A stretch of DNA of 64,000 bases from Myxococcales bacterium (GTDB lineage Bacteria > Myxococcota_A > Polyangia > Haliangiales > Haliangiaceae): the NCBI GenBank assembly GCA_028287135.1, contig JAQBQE010000051.1, positions 62,001 through 126,000 of the forward strand, in the 5' to 3' direction. Below the pieces are notes generated by a model, which was not told the DNA's origin, did not search any database, and saw only the letters and a program-made list of their open reading frames with translations. Shown here piece by piece: positions 8,612 through 18,190 of the stretch (position 1 is the first letter of the stretch; the number at the start of each line of letters is the position of its first letter). Both the position numbers and the translations under genes were made by a program.

Positions 8612-9787
8612 GTGCGCATCTCGTCGGCCCTGATCGCGATCCTCGTCGCGTCCGCGTGGCCCGCTGTGGCCGCCGCCGAGCGCGACGCGATCACCGCCGG
8701 CGTCGCCGTGGGCGCGGGCGGGCAGGGCACCACGACGTACGGAGCCCTCGAGCTGCGGCTCGATGCGATGTGGCGCGGGATCCGGATCGGGCTCGGCGCG
8801 CGCGGCGTGTGGGACGGCGGCGTGTTCCGTCGCAGCGACTGGTCGCGCGCCGCCGATGCGGTGACGCTCGTGCGCCAGCTCGAGGCGAGCCTGCCGCTCG
8901 GCGAGGATGCCCAGGGCCACGCGACCGGGCAGGTCGGAATCGCCGCCGGCGCACTGGCCCCGAGCCGGGTCGCGCGCGTCACCGACGGCTATCGCGCCAC
9001 GCTCGACGATCGGCAGCGCACCGGCGCTCGCGCGGCGCTCGTGACTCCCTCGCTGTCGGTCGGGCTCGAGATCGACGACGTGATCGATCCCGCGCTGATC
9101 GGCGGCGAGCTCGGCTGGCAGCTGGCAACCCCGTGGGGCTTTCACATCGCAGCGGCGATCGATCCTTCCGCACCGGGCAGCGTGGCGATGACCGACGGGA
9201 TGCGTGGCGCGGGTACCCACGTCGCATCCTCGATCGAGGCCGGGGTCACGCGCCGGTGGGACGCCGAGCAACGCCGGCTGCAGATCGGAGGCTCGCTGAT
9301 CGGCGAGCCGCGCGAGGGCCTGAGCGTCGTCGCGTTCGGCAGCCTCGCGCTCGATCGCGGTGGTGCGCGGTGGACCGCGAGCGCCGATCTGCGCGGTGGC
9401 AACGGCACGACGGGCGCGATGTTCGGTGCGCTGTATCGCGTCGAGCGTCTCGGACCGATCGAGCGCGCGGGCGGTGGCGTTGGTGGAGGTCTCGCTCTTG
9501 GTGTGACTGCACCGGCAGGATCGCTCTCGCTCGGCGCTCGCGCGCGGCCGGGGCTCGGTGCGCTCGCGACGCTCGGGGCCACCGCGCCGATGGGACGCTG
9601 GGTGCAGGCCGGTGGCTGGGTCGCTGCATCGCGCGGTGCGAGCGCGGGTGCGGCGGAGCTCCGCGTTGCGTGGGCCCGGCGGCTGTCGAGTGCGCTGCAG
9701 GTCGCGCGGATGTACGCGACCGACGATCCGATGGCGATCACGCCCGCGTGGAGCGTCACCGCGTGGTTCGGCGCGTCGACGGACTGA
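8612..9787 (+). CDS. Exported, probably outer-membrane beta-barrel protein
   Basis: 391 residues from the GTG at 8612, which places a clean signal peptide (ISSALIAILVASAWPAVAAAE) at the N-terminus. The mature part is rich in Gly and alternating hydrophobic segments with many short aromatic or Arg-containing turns (GALELRLDAMWRGIRIGLG, LGATAPMGRWVQAGGWVAAS) and ends with a terminal strand AWSVTAWFGA, typical of outer-membrane barrels. No family name can be given. A TTG at 8576 in the same frame is an alternative start but would put 12 polar residues before the signal. Its stop lies 3 bp from the end of a convergent gene. Confidence 0.7.
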   Translation: MRISSALIAILVASAWPAVAAAERDAITAGVAVGAGGQGTTTYGALELRLDAMWRGIRIGLGARGVWDGGVFRRSDWSRAADAVTLVRQLEASLPLGEDAQGHATGQVGIAAGALAPSRVARVTDGYRATLDDRQRTGARAALVTPSLSVGLEIDDVIDPALIGGELGWQLATPWGFHIAAAIDPSAPGSVAMTDGMRGAGTHVASSIEAGVTRRWDAEQRRLQIGGSLIGEPREGLSVVAFGSLALDRGGARWTASADLRGGNGTTGAMFGALYRVERLGPIERAGGGVGGGLALGVTAPAGSLSLGARARPGLGALATLGATAPMGRWVQAGGWVAASRGASAGAAELRVAWARRLSSALQVARMYATDDPMAITPAWSVTAWFGASTD

Positions 9788-9790
9788 GCG

Positions 9791-10258
9791 TCAGCCCGCG
9801 CACTGCGTGAACGTGCACGCCCAGTGACCCACCTGCGGCAAGAACGAGCACGCGCCGATCTCACCGTCACGTTCGCAGTCGACGTCGGCACCACAGGTGT
9901 CCTCGGCCGTGCGGCACTCGAAGCTCTGGATTCCGAAGAACGCATTGCCGCAGCTACCGACGCTCGGTGAGCACAGGCCACCGTTGCCACAGTCCGCGTC
10001 GATCTTGCAGCCGGCGCTGACGCACAGGTTCCGGGTCTCGAGCCCATGCTCGAACGTGGTTCCTGCGCAGGCGCACGCCTGGTCCGTGCCGCAGTCCGCG
10101 TCCACCAGGCACTGGTCGGCGCCGTTCATGTTCCCCGCGGTCGCGGGACACGCCACCGCTGTCTCGCGGTGCTCCACGACGGCGCTGATCGGATCGGACG
10201 AGGTGCAGCTGGCAAGGACGAGCAACGCGAGTGTGATGGTCTTCATGGGTGTTCTCAC
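9791..10258 (-). CDS. Cysteine-rich lipoprotein
   Basis: 155 residues with a lipoprotein signal (ALLVLASC) and about 16 further cysteines in repeated spacings such as CLVDADCGTDQACAC and CKIDADCGNGGLC, which suggests a disulfide-bonded extracellular domain of the kind common in myxobacterial surface proteins. The GTG start at 10258 overlaps the TGA of the upstream cytochrome gene as GTGA, implying coupled translation; an ATG four codons later is an alternative. It is the second gene of a two-gene unit with the dihaem lipoprotein. No enzymatic motif is seen. Confidence 0.75.
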   Translation of the reverse strand: MRTPMKTITLALLVLASCTSSDPISAVVEHRETAVACPATAGNMNGADQCLVDADCGTDQACACAGTTFEHGLETRNLCVSAGCKIDADCGNGGLCSPSVGSCGNAFFGIQSFECRTAEDTCGADVDCERDGEIGACSFLPQVGHWACTFTQCAG

Positions 10259-11289
10259 AGGGCTTCGAGATAGGCGACGATCGCGGCGCGATCAGGAGCA
10301 GGGAGATCGGAGCCGAACGGGTGGCCGGGTGTGGTGCGCGCCGGATCGAGCAGCGCCTCGAGCGAGTCGACCGAGCCGTCGTGCAGCAGAAGCGCGCGAT
10401 CGCCCACACCGCGAAGCGACGGCACGCGATACGTCCCAGTGCCACGGTCGGTGGATTGCCCGACCACGGGATCGGTACCCACCACGTGGAGCGGAACCGG
10501 GGCGCCCGTGAGGCCATCGCCCGCGTGACAGCCGGCGCACTCGCGCAGGAACGGCTCGGGCGGCGGAGCAGGCGGCTCCTCGGTCGAGAGCGACCACAGG
10601 TACGTCGCGAGGGCGAGCGTGACGGCGCGCGGGGGCCGCACCACCTCGGCGTGCGAGGTGATGATCAACGTCTCGATCCTGATCGCGAGCGCGACGACGT
10701 CAGGCTGCCGCACCGTCGCAGCAGCGTGGAGGTGCGTCAGCCAGCGAATCGGCCGAAGATCGGGGATCCGGACCGGTTCGCGACCGTCGAGTGTGCTGAC
10801 GTCGAGCCGTCCGGGGCCCCAGCCGAGATCGAGCGCTGCGTTGGCGAGACCGACGACCAGCGCGCCATCGCGAGGCGTCGCGTGGCAGGTCGCGCAGGTC
10901 GCTGCCGGGTACGAGCCGGTGGCGAGCTCCGCGCGCACGAGGCCGCGGCCCCGGATCGGATCCGACCACAGTCCCGGTGGCTCGCCCGGCCACAGCTGCA
11001 CCGGGTAACGAAAGAACGCCTGCTCGCCGAGCGTGAGGAGATCGTCCTCGAGCGCGAGCGGTACGGCTGGCTCGCCCCCGATCGCGACCGGCGGGTTCCA
11101 CGCCGGCAACGCGTCCCACCCGCCCTCGACCGCATAGCGGGCGAGCCGCAGGCGCGAGTAGTGATTGGTCGGGTCGACCAGCCCGGCGACCAGCGCCTCC
11201 CTGCGAAACGCGCGATCGTCGAGATAGCGCGTGTCGTCGACGGACTGCGAGCACGCACCGACCAGGAGAATCCCGACGACCCGGCGCAC
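10255..11289 (-). CDS. Dihaem cytochrome c lipoprotein
   Basis: 344 residues. A short signal with lipobox (ILLVGACSQ) follows the GTG at 11289, which is preferred over longer in-frame starts because it puts the lipobox near the N-terminus. Two haem c attachment sites are visible, CATCH and CAGCH, and the C-terminal part (GTYRVPSLRGVGDRALLLHDGSVDSLEALL, ending PDRAAIVAYLEAL) resembles the second domain of dihaem cytochrome c peroxidase/MauG-type proteins. Its redox partner is unknown. It is followed with a 4-bp overlap by a Cys-rich lipoprotein. A role in periplasmic electron transfer is inferred. Confidence 0.8.
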   Translation of the reverse strand: MRRVVGILLVGACSQSVDDTRYLDDRAFRREALVAGLVDPTNHYSRLRLARYAVEGGWDALPAWNPPVAIGGEPAVPLALEDDLLTLGEQAFFRYPVQLWPGEPPGLWSDPIRGRGLVRAELATGSYPAATCATCHATPRDGALVVGLANAALDLGWGPGRLDVSTLDGREPVRIPDLRPIRWLTHLHAAATVRQPDVVALAIRIETLIITSHAEVVRPPRAVTLALATYLWSLSTEEPPAPPPEPFLRECAGCHAGDGLTGAPVPLHVVGTDPVVGQSTDRGTGTYRVPSLRGVGDRALLLHDGSVDSLEALLDPARTTPGHPFGSDLPAPDRAAIVAYLEAL

Positions 11290-11420
11290 GTCGGCTCGCG
11301 CTGCGACTGGCGTGCCATCGGAGTCGAGCCTCGGAAGCACCGCTCCGTGTGCGTGGCCCGGATCGCATGTGCGAAGGCTGCGCACTCGTGCGACATCGAT
11401 GTCGCTCGATCCGCGGCGGG

Positions 11421-11765
11421 TCACATCGCGAGCAGCAGGACCGCTCCGCCGACGCACGCAGTCGTCGCCGCGATCATGGCGATCATCGTGCCGCGGCCGC
11501 GCTTGAGCTCGCCGACCAGCGTGGTGACCGGGACCGAAGGCTCGGGGGACGTCACGTCGAGGCGCGGAACCAGCGTGGTCTGGCCGGTGCGCAGGCTGAG
11601 CTGCGCACGATCCTCGGAGGTCAACGATGCGTCGTCGAGGTAGCGGTCCTCGAGGGGGAGGAGCTGGGCGGAAGGTCGCTCGGCGTCACTGCCTGCGGCG
11701 GCCGCTGCGGCCACCTCGTCGCGCAGGCCTACCTTGAACCACAGCGTCTCGCGGAAGCTCGGCAT
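11421..11765 (-). CDS. Small tail-anchored membrane protein, unknown function
   Basis: 114 residues with a soluble N-terminus (MPSFRETLWFKVGLRDEVA) and one C-terminal hydrophobic helix (about 92-113, MIAMIAATTACVGGAVLLLAM), the layout of a tail-anchored inner-membrane protein. The central part is polar and probably disordered. I recognise no domain. It lies between the dihaem lipoprotein gene and an exported hydrolase gene on the same strand, with gaps of 131 and 39 bp, and could belong to the same transcript. Confidence 0.6.
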   Translation of the reverse strand: MPSFRETLWFKVGLRDEVAAAAAAGSDAERPSAQLLPLEDRYLDDASLTSEDRAQLSLRTGQTTLVPRLDVTSPEPSVPVTTLVGELKRGRGTMIAMIAATTACVGGAVLLLAM

Positions 11766-11804
11766 GCCCTGTGGGTCGGCCGGCTCTGCGAGATGTTGAG
11801 GGGA

Positions 11805-12668
11805 TCACGTGCTCTTGTCGACCCGTTCGGGCTTCTGCACGGGCTTCTGCGCCGCCGCCTCGAGGATCACGGCCGCGACCTCGCGGGGCCTGGTGATCAT
11901 CGCGAGATGGCCCGAGGACACGTTGGAGGTCCTGGCGTTCATCCGCCGGGCCATCGTCGCCTGGGCAGCGGGATCGATGAACTTGTCCTTGGACGCGCGC
12001 GCGTACCAGGTGGGCTTGGTGTGCCACGCAGCGGTGGTCACCTTGTCGTCGAGCGTCCGCCGGTGCGTCCAGCCCTGCTTCGCCGCGATCACGCGCGCGT
12101 CGCTACGCGGCACGTCTGCTGCGAAGTATTCGAGGACGGACGTGTCCGGCAAGTAGCCGAAGCCGCCTTCGTCGAACTTCACCGTGGGCAGCCAGGCGGG
12201 CTCGGGCCCTTCCTTGCCGAGCTCCATGATCGACTCGTTGGCATCCGGTGCAAACGCTGCGACGTAGACCAGGCCCTTCACCTTGTCCTCGTTGCCGGCC
12301 TCGCTGATCACGACGCCACCGTACGAATGACCGACGAGGATCACGTCGCCAGGCTGCTGGTGGATCACGCGCTTGGTCGCGGCGACATCATCCGCGAGCG
12401 AGCTCAGCGGCTGGTGCACCGCGACCACGTGATAGCCCTTCGCCTGCAGGAGTGGCACGACCTTGTCCCATGACGATCCGTCGGCGAAGGCACCGTGCAC
12501 GAGGACGATCGACGGCTTCCCCGCTGCGGGCGTCTGCGCTTGCGTCTGCGGCGGTGGCGTCCGTGTCGGTGGCTGCGGCTGCGGGGTACCGCTCGGTTGG
12601 GCCCACGCCGTCATCGACAGTACGCTCGCCACCAGGCCGAGACCGAACATCGAGAGCTGCTTCGTCAT
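11805..12668 (-). CDS. Exported alpha/beta hydrolase
   Basis: 287 residues. The ATG at 12668 has a clear GGAGG 4 nt upstream and precedes a signal peptide (ending AWAQ). A Pro/Gln/Thr-rich linker (about 25-50) leads into an alpha/beta-hydrolase fold: oxyanion segment VLVHGAFADGSSWD, nucleophile elbow GHSYGG (Ser), an acidic residue in the FIDPAAQ region and a C-terminal His in SSGHLAMITRP. The closest relatives are esterase/hydrolase proteins often annotated as salicylate-esterase-like; the substrate cannot be told. The strong RBS contrasts with the leaderless style of many neighbours. Confidence 0.85.
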   Translation of the reverse strand: MTKQLSMFGLGLVASVLSMTAWAQPSGTPQPQPPTRTPPPQTQAQTPAAGKPSIVLVHGAFADGSSWDKVVPLLQAKGYHVVAVHQPLSSLADDVAATKRVIHQQPGDVILVGHSYGGVVISEAGNEDKVKGLVYVAAFAPDANESIMELGKEGPEPAWLPTVKFDEGGFGYLPDTSVLEYFAADVPRSDARVIAAKQGWTHRRTLDDKVTTAAWHTKPTWYARASKDKFIDPAAQATMARRMNARTSNVSSGHLAMITRPREVAAVILEAAAQKPVQKPERVDKST

Positions 12669-12723
12669 GGTTCCTCCGCCCCACGTCGGTTGCACGCGAT
12701 GTGCCTCCGTCGCGAGCCAGAAG

Positions 12724-14505
12724 CTATCCGAGACCGAGGAAGCTCAGGATCTTCTTCGTCAGCCGCGACAACCGGACCCTCTTGTCGAACCAGTCATCGA
12801 CCCGCGCAAACCCCGCCGCGACCTCGAGCCGGCGCAGCCAGTTGGCCGCGCGTGCAGCGTTGCGGATCCCGAGCATCTCGAACGCATGCCGGCGACCCTT
12901 GCTGTACAGCCACGCATCGAGCTTCTTCGCCCGGCGGAACTGGGGCGGCTCGATCAACGGCCATACGCTCGCGTGCTGAGCGGTGGATCCCGAGCGCTGG
13001 AGGATCACGTTGGCGGCGCGGCGCCCAGCTTCACTCGCACCCTCCATGGACGCGAGATCGGTGTGGGTACGGACGTAGTCCGACGCGAGCACGAGGTTCG
13101 GGATCCGGGTCCCGGCCTCGGGGCGCACGTCCCATGACCCGGGTGGGTGCACGAGCAGCCGCGAGTTGTTGACCGGTGAGCCCGACGAGAAATCGAGATC
13201 CGAGTCGAGGTGCCACGAGTGGAGCATCGCGTCGATCAGCGTTTCCTCGCCGGCGCTGGGGCCGTTGAGCCCGGCCTTGAGCTGTTGCCAGACCTCCTGC
13301 GCGATCTCGGCGGCGGTGCACTGCTTCGCGGTCTTGTGGATGAACACACCCGGCGTGTCCCAGTCGGAGATATCGACCGAGATCAAACCGCCGACATCAC
13401 CGGCGCCGTAGCGCGTGCGGAAGATCCCGAGCTCACGCCAGAACTGCGGTTGCGAGATCGTGGTCAGCGCCCACGGCGAGTCCGGGAAGAACGTGTGTCC
13501 GCGCACGAGCGGCACGTCCTCGTAGAGGAAGTACTGGATGCCGACCATCCACGACACCAGATCATCCGTGTTCGCCAGCCGCAGTCGCTCGAGCGCCGGA
13601 TCGAGGGCGCCCATCGCCGGGGTCACCATCTGGATCGCCACGTCGAGGGGAACCGCGAGGACATAGTGATCGGCGGTCGCGGTCGTGCCATCGGACAGCG
13701 TCACGCCGCTGATCGCGCCTGCGGCGACCTCGATCGAGGTGACCGTGACCCCGGTCTGGAGATGCGCGCCGAGGGTCGCGAGGTGCGCGATCCATGGGTC
13801 GAACCACATCTCGCTCGTGGGTCCGCCCATCGTGCGGTCATTCGAAACACCGGTGTCGGCGTAGTCGAGGATCAGCTGCATCGAGACCGAGCCGACGCTG
13901 CGCGCCGATCCGCGGCGTGGATCCATGGCCACCATCGTGCGTGGCACCGCGCGCAGCTGGCGCTGGAAGTTCTCCGAGTACAGATCGCCCTCGAGGAACT
14001 CCCACCAGGACATCTGCTCGTACTCGCCGAACCTGCGTTCGTCACTGGTCGTGAGGAACTCGAGGATCTTTGCGGTGAACAGGCCGATGTCGCGGTTGTC
14101 GAAGTCGAGCTCCTGGAAGAACAGCTCGAGCGCGGCGATCACCTCGAACGGGCGCGTCACCGGGCGGCGATAGAACCGGTACCAGGTGCCGCGGTCGACG
14201 AGCGCGATCGCACTCTCGGTCGTCGGCTTGAGGTGATCGAAGACGTGGCCTCCGAACGGGCTCGGGATCCGCTTCATCGTGTCGATCACGTGCGTGTAGA
14301 ACCGCGGATAGAACCGGAACCCGTGCTCGCCCGGCAGATCGAGCCGACCGCCCGTCCCGGATCCGGGGACCGGCTGCGAGCGTGCCTTGCCACCCCAGTC
14401 AGGGCGGGACTCGAGCACGCGAACGTCGAACCCGCGGTCGACGAGCTCGTGGGCCGCAGTGAGCCCGCCGACGCCGCCACCGATCACGATTACTGAAGGT
14501 GCCAT
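12724..14505 (-). CDS. FAD-dependent oxidoreductase, phytoene desaturase/hydroxysqualene dehydroxylase-like
   Basis: 593 residues. The N-terminal FAD-binding Rossmann motif is VIVIGGGVGGLTAAHELVDRG, followed by the acidic strand end and GGKA. The middle contains the flavin amine-oxidase/carotenoid-desaturase-type segments GEHGFRFYPRFY and DHYVLAVPLDVA, and the C-terminus has LASDYVRTHTDLASMEGASEAGRRAA, the second FAD motif of this superfamily. The family acts on isoprenoids or amines; the substrate here is unknown. The ATG at 14505 lies inside the 3' end of the PknK-like kinase gene (16-bp overlap), so the two are probably translated together. Confidence 0.85.
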   Translation of the reverse strand: MAPSVIVIGGGVGGLTAAHELVDRGFDVRVLESRPDWGGKARSQPVPGSGTGGRLDLPGEHGFRFYPRFYTHVIDTMKRIPSPFGGHVFDHLKPTTESAIALVDRGTWYRFYRRPVTRPFEVIAALELFFQELDFDNRDIGLFTAKILEFLTTSDERRFGEYEQMSWWEFLEGDLYSENFQRQLRAVPRTMVAMDPRRGSARSVGSVSMQLILDYADTGVSNDRTMGGPTSEMWFDPWIAHLATLGAHLQTGVTVTSIEVAAGAISGVTLSDGTTATADHYVLAVPLDVAIQMVTPAMGALDPALERLRLANTDDLVSWMVGIQYFLYEDVPLVRGHTFFPDSPWALTTISQPQFWRELGIFRTRYGAGDVGGLISVDISDWDTPGVFIHKTAKQCTAAEIAQEVWQQLKAGLNGPSAGEETLIDAMLHSWHLDSDLDFSSGSPVNNSRLLVHPPGSWDVRPEAGTRIPNLVLASDYVRTHTDLASMEGASEAGRRAANVILQRSGSTAQHASVWPLIEPPQFRRAKKLDAWLYSKGRRHAFEMLGIRNAARAANWLRRLEVAAGFARVDDWFDKRVRLSRLTKKILSFLGLG

Positions 14506-17500
14506 CCGTACTCCCCATCGATCATGCCGCCGGTGCTCCACGCGACCGCGGATCCAAGCAGACCTGGTGTGATCGTCTCGCCGGCGAGCGCACGCACGGC
14601 GAGGCGGTCGACCTTGCCACCGCGATCGCTGGCGATCGCCGCTGCGCGCGCGAGCAGCGCGAGACTCTCCGCGCGGTTGCCGAGCAGGTGGGCGGACTGC
14701 GACCTCAACCGGAGCGCGGTCGCCGCGTAGAACGACGAGCTGCCGCGCCGGTAGAGCCGGCGTGCGATCGTGCGAGCCTCGCGTGCAGCGCTCCGGCGTG
14801 CGCGCTGGTCGGTGGCGGAGCTCGCCGCCGTGCCGATCGCTGCGGTCGCCGCGACCACGTCGATCATCGCGGAGATCGCGGGCATCGTCGACAACCATTG
14901 CGCGCGTGCGGAGCTCGCGAGCTCGGACGCGATCGCCTGTGCACGCGACCAGTCATGCTCGGCCAGCGCGAGCTCGCCGAGGAAGACCTGGCGATAGATC
15001 GATGACATGCCCTGGAGCGCGGCCGGCGCACGAGCGAGCTCGCGTGCGACGGTGCGCGCTGCCGTGAGGTCGCCGGCGAGCACGAGCACGCGGCCCCGGC
15101 ACGACCCGAGCATCGCGCGCGTCCACAGATCCTCGCTGGTCTCCATCAGCGGGCCGAGGAGCTCGAGCGCGCGGGCCGGCTCGCCGGCGTAGAACTCGCC
15201 GAGCGCCCAGTAGGTCCGGAGGAACGACGCCTCCCACGACCGCTCGAGGCCGAGTCGCTTGCACACGCGCTCCGCATCCTCGTGTGCCGCGCGCATTCCG
15301 CTCCAGTTGCCGCGCAGCGTGGCCAGCATGCCGAGGGCACCGGCGGAGACCATCGCGGGATACGGCGCACCACTCTGGATCGACAGCCGCTGCGCGTTCG
15401 CGATCGCGCGATCACCGAATCTCCCCAGCGAGCCGGTGGCGACGTACGCCGACAGCATCGCCATGCCCATCGCATGGGCCGCGCGATCCCCGCTGCGATC
15501 GGCGTGAGCCACACCGCGGAGGACGTACTCGAGCGATTCGATCGGATACGGCGTCGACAGAAAGCTCGCGATCACGCGATACGCCGCGGGCAGGACACCA
15601 TCGTCGATGCGCGCGGACCCACGCACAGGTGACAGCCAGCACGCGGTGACGCTGACGGCGCGAGCGACCGAGATCGCACGGTTGTGCGTGCGGGGTGCGC
15701 CGCGCCGCGCGAGCACGCCGTCGAGGACCCGGAGCCCGCGCTCGAGCTCACCGAGCTTGAGGTAGGCCTCCGCGGCGCGCACGCGCCAGCGATCACCGCC
15801 CGCCGCCACCGGCGCGGGATGGCCGGACTCTCCGTCGGCGTGGTTCGCGAGCGCGAGGAATTCATCCGCGGCGGCGGCGAGCTTGCCACCGAGGAACAGC
15901 GCATTGGCGAGCTTCTCGCGCACCGAGAGCTGCCCGGCCCCCGCGCCGAGATCGAGCGCCCGTGCGTACCAGTCTGCCGCGACGCCCCACGCCAGCTGTG
16001 CGCGCGCGGCATCGCCGGCGACGATCGCCCAGTACGCCGCATGGGCTGCGTGACCCGCTGCCTGCCAGTGGTACGCGAGCTGGCCCGGATCGGGCAGTGT
16101 CTGTTCGAACCAGGTGGCGAAGCGCTCGTGGAGCTTGCGACGCACGTCGTCCGTCATCGCGGCACTCGCCGTCTCGCGCAGTCGCTGGTGATAGAACACG
16201 TAGACGGGGTCGCCGACCGTCGCCGGGGTGGCGCGCACGATCCTCGCGTCCTCGAGGCCACGCAGCACGGATTGCAAGCGCTCCGAGGGAAGCTCGGCGA
16301 GCGCCCTCAGCTGCTCGAAGCTCGCGGTGCCGCCGGCGAGCGCGGCGATCTGCGCGACCGTGCGCTCGTCGGGGGGCAGCCGATCGAGCCGACGGATCTC
16401 GGCATCCTTGGGATCGGAGGCGCCGGCCTCGCCGAGCTCGCGGCCGATCAGCTCCGCGAGGTACGGGCTGCCCGCGCTGAGGAGCGCCGCCGCCGCGACG
16501 CGCGCGAGCGGAATGGCCGGCGCGAGTCCCGCGATCAGCTGTTCGAGATCGATCGGAGCCATCTGGGGGACATCCAGGATCTCGGCGGACGCGCCGAGGC
16601 GGTCGAGCACCGCGCGCGGTGGTTCGCTGATCGGAGCGTGGGTCGTCCACGTCGCGATCACCGTCAGCGGTCGCCCGATCCGTTCGACGAGGACCGACAG
16701 CAGCTCGAGGCTGTCCTCGTCGGCCCACTGCAGGTCATCGATCACGATCACCGCACGAGCACCGACGATCAGCTGCGCGAACATCTGCGTCAGTGCGATC
16801 AATGCTCGCTCGCGCTCGACTCGCGGATCCGCCGCCGCCGGGTCCGCGGCGCGCTCTTGATCGACGAGCGGGGCGAGCACGGGGAACACGCTGGCGAGCG
16901 CGGCGGCGTGGTCGACCTCCCTGGCGAGTCGCGGATCTCCCGCCAGCTCGGTCGCCAGATCGTCGACGATCAGGTCGAATGCGCGATAGGGCACGCGCTC
17001 GCGCTCGTGACAGCGGCCACGCCAGATCATCGTCCGATCGCTGCGAGCCTGGCTGATCGCCTCGTCGATCAGCGCCGTCTTGCCGGCCCCCGATGCGCCG
17101 GTGATCAGGAGCAGGCGACCGTGCTCGCCGGGATCCGTGATCCGCGCCTCGATCTGCGCGAGCTCGGCCGTGCGACCGATGAAGCTGACCTCGCGACGTG
17201 CCCGCGGTTGCGACAGCGTTCCCGTCAGCGCGTTCGCAACCTCGAGCGCTGTCGGTCGTTCCGCCGGATCCTGGGCGAGCATCTTCTCGAACAGATCGTC
17301 GAGGTCGGCGGGGATCTCGGGATTCGTCTCGCTGACCCGCGGGATCCGGATCGTCCGTTGCATCCGCGACAGCAAGTGGAGCGTGCCGCCGAACGGAGGC
17401 TGGCCGGTGCACAGCTCGAACGCGAGGACACCGAGGGCGTAGACATCGATCGCGGGCCCGACGACCAGCCGATCGAGGTACTCGGGCGCGAGGTACGCGG

Positions 17501-18164
17501 CGGTCCCGACGATCCGCGATTCGCGCGCGAGCTCGTCGTCCTGGCGGCTGCGATCGATCGCGAGCCCGAAGTCGAGCAGCTTCACGACACCACCGACGAC
17601 GATCGCGTTGGACGGCTTGATGTCCCGGTGGATCACGCCGCGCGCATGGAGGAACGCGACGCCCTCCGCGAGCTGGGTCAGTAAACTTCGGATCCGGCCG
17701 AAGTCGACGACTGGCACCGCACGGCCGAACACGCTCGACGGCGGCGTCATCAGCGGCACCCCGGACGTGGCGGTGTCGGAGATCTGCAGCGGCACCGCGC
17801 TGCGCGTCGTCTGATCGCCTGCGCTCGGATCGTGGACCGGCATCGAGACCGGCGTGCGCCGCTCGACCCAGCGCCTGGGATCGACCCCGTGCAGGTATTC
17901 CATCGTGAAGTAGCAGGACCGGTCATGCGCGACCAGCTCGTAGAGCTCGACCAGGTTCGGGTGGCGCAGCGATGCCACGGCGCGGAACTCGCGCTTGAGC
18001 CACAGCGTCGCGTCGGTGTGGGTGATGCCGCGGAACTTGATCGCGACGTCCATGTCGAGGCGCAGATCGCGGCCGAGATAGACCACGCCCATGCCGCCGC
18101 GACCGAGCTCGCGCACGATGTGATAGCGGTCCCCCACGAACCGCCCAGGGGCACCCTCGTTCAC
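14490..18164 (-). CDS. Large Ser/Thr kinase with AAA ATPase and TPR region (PknK-like)
   Basis: 1,224 residues. The N-terminal kinase domain (about 10-310) has GRGGMGVVYLGRD, AIKFRG, HRDIKPSNAI, DFG and GTAAYLAPE. A STAND/AAA-type ATPase follows, with Walker A GASGAGKTAL and Walker B VIVIDDLQWADED, then about 600 residues of helical TPR-like repeats. This is the layout of PknK-type regulators that combine phosphorylation with ATP-driven switching and peptide or protein sensing. The GTG at 18164 is chosen because it avoids overlap with divergent trmH. The gene overlaps a downstream FAD oxidoreductase by 16 bp, which suggests that the oxidoreductase works in or is controlled with this pathway. 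Natural ligand and targets are unknown. Confidence 0.88.
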   Translation of the reverse strand: MNEGAPGRFVGDRYHIVRELGRGGMGVVYLGRDLRLDMDVAIKFRGITHTDATLWLKREFRAVASLRHPNLVELYELVAHDRSCYFTMEYLHGVDPRRWVERRTPVSMPVHDPSAGDQTTRSAVPLQISDTATSGVPLMTPPSSVFGRAVPVVDFGRIRSLLTQLAEGVAFLHARGVIHRDIKPSNAIVVGGVVKLLDFGLAIDRSRQDDELARESRIVGTAAYLAPEYLDRLVVGPAIDVYALGVLAFELCTGQPPFGGTLHLLSRMQRTIRIPRVSETNPEIPADLDDLFEKMLAQDPAERPTALEVANALTGTLSQPRARREVSFIGRTAELAQIEARITDPGEHGRLLLITGASGAGKTALIDEAISQARSDRTMIWRGRCHERERVPYRAFDLIVDDLATELAGDPRLAREVDHAAALASVFPVLAPLVDQERAADPAAADPRVERERALIALTQMFAQLIVGARAVIVIDDLQWADEDSLELLSVLVERIGRPLTVIATWTTHAPISEPPRAVLDRLGASAEILDVPQMAPIDLEQLIAGLAPAIPLARVAAAALLSAGSPYLAELIGRELGEAGASDPKDAEIRRLDRLPPDERTVAQIAALAGGTASFEQLRALAELPSERLQSVLRGLEDARIVRATPATVGDPVYVFYHQRLRETASAAMTDDVRRKLHERFATWFEQTLPDPGQLAYHWQAAGHAAHAAYWAIVAGDAARAQLAWGVAADWYARALDLGAGAGQLSVREKLANALFLGGKLAAAADEFLALANHADGESGHPAPVAAGGDRWRVRAAEAYLKLGELERGLRVLDGVLARRGAPRTHNRAISVARAVSVTACWLSPVRGSARIDDGVLPAAYRVIASFLSTPYPIESLEYVLRGVAHADRSGDRAAHAMGMAMLSAYVATGSLGRFGDRAIANAQRLSIQSGAPYPAMVSAGALGMLATLRGNWSGMRAAHEDAERVCKRLGLERSWEASFLRTYWALGEFYAGEPARALELLGPLMETSEDLWTRAMLGSCRGRVLVLAGDLTAARTVARELARAPAALQGMSSIYRQVFLGELALAEHDWSRAQAIASELASSARAQWLSTMPAISAMIDVVAATAAIGTAASSATDQRARRSAAREARTIARRLYRRGSSSFYAATALRLRSQSAHLLGNRAESLALLARAAAIASDRGGKVDRLAVRALAGETITPGLLGSAVAWSTGGMIDGEYGWHLQ

Positions 18165-18173
18165 GTCAGACTC

Positions 18174-18183
18174 ACGGTATCGT
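18174..18183. promoter_or_regulatory. Overlapping divergent -10-like elements
   Basis: ACGGTATCGT contains TATCGT on the plus strand (7 nt before the trmH GTG at 18191) and TACCGT on the minus strand (9 nt before the kinase GTG at 18164). Only 26 bp separate the two starts, so the two promoters must overlap and may exclude each other. Confidence 0.4.
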
Positions 18184-18190
18184 GCCGCCC

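Noticed and set aside
14506..14898. Upstream extension of the FAD oxidoreductase
   Set aside because: It lies within the kinase gene in another frame, and the Rossmann motif starts right after the ATG at 14505.
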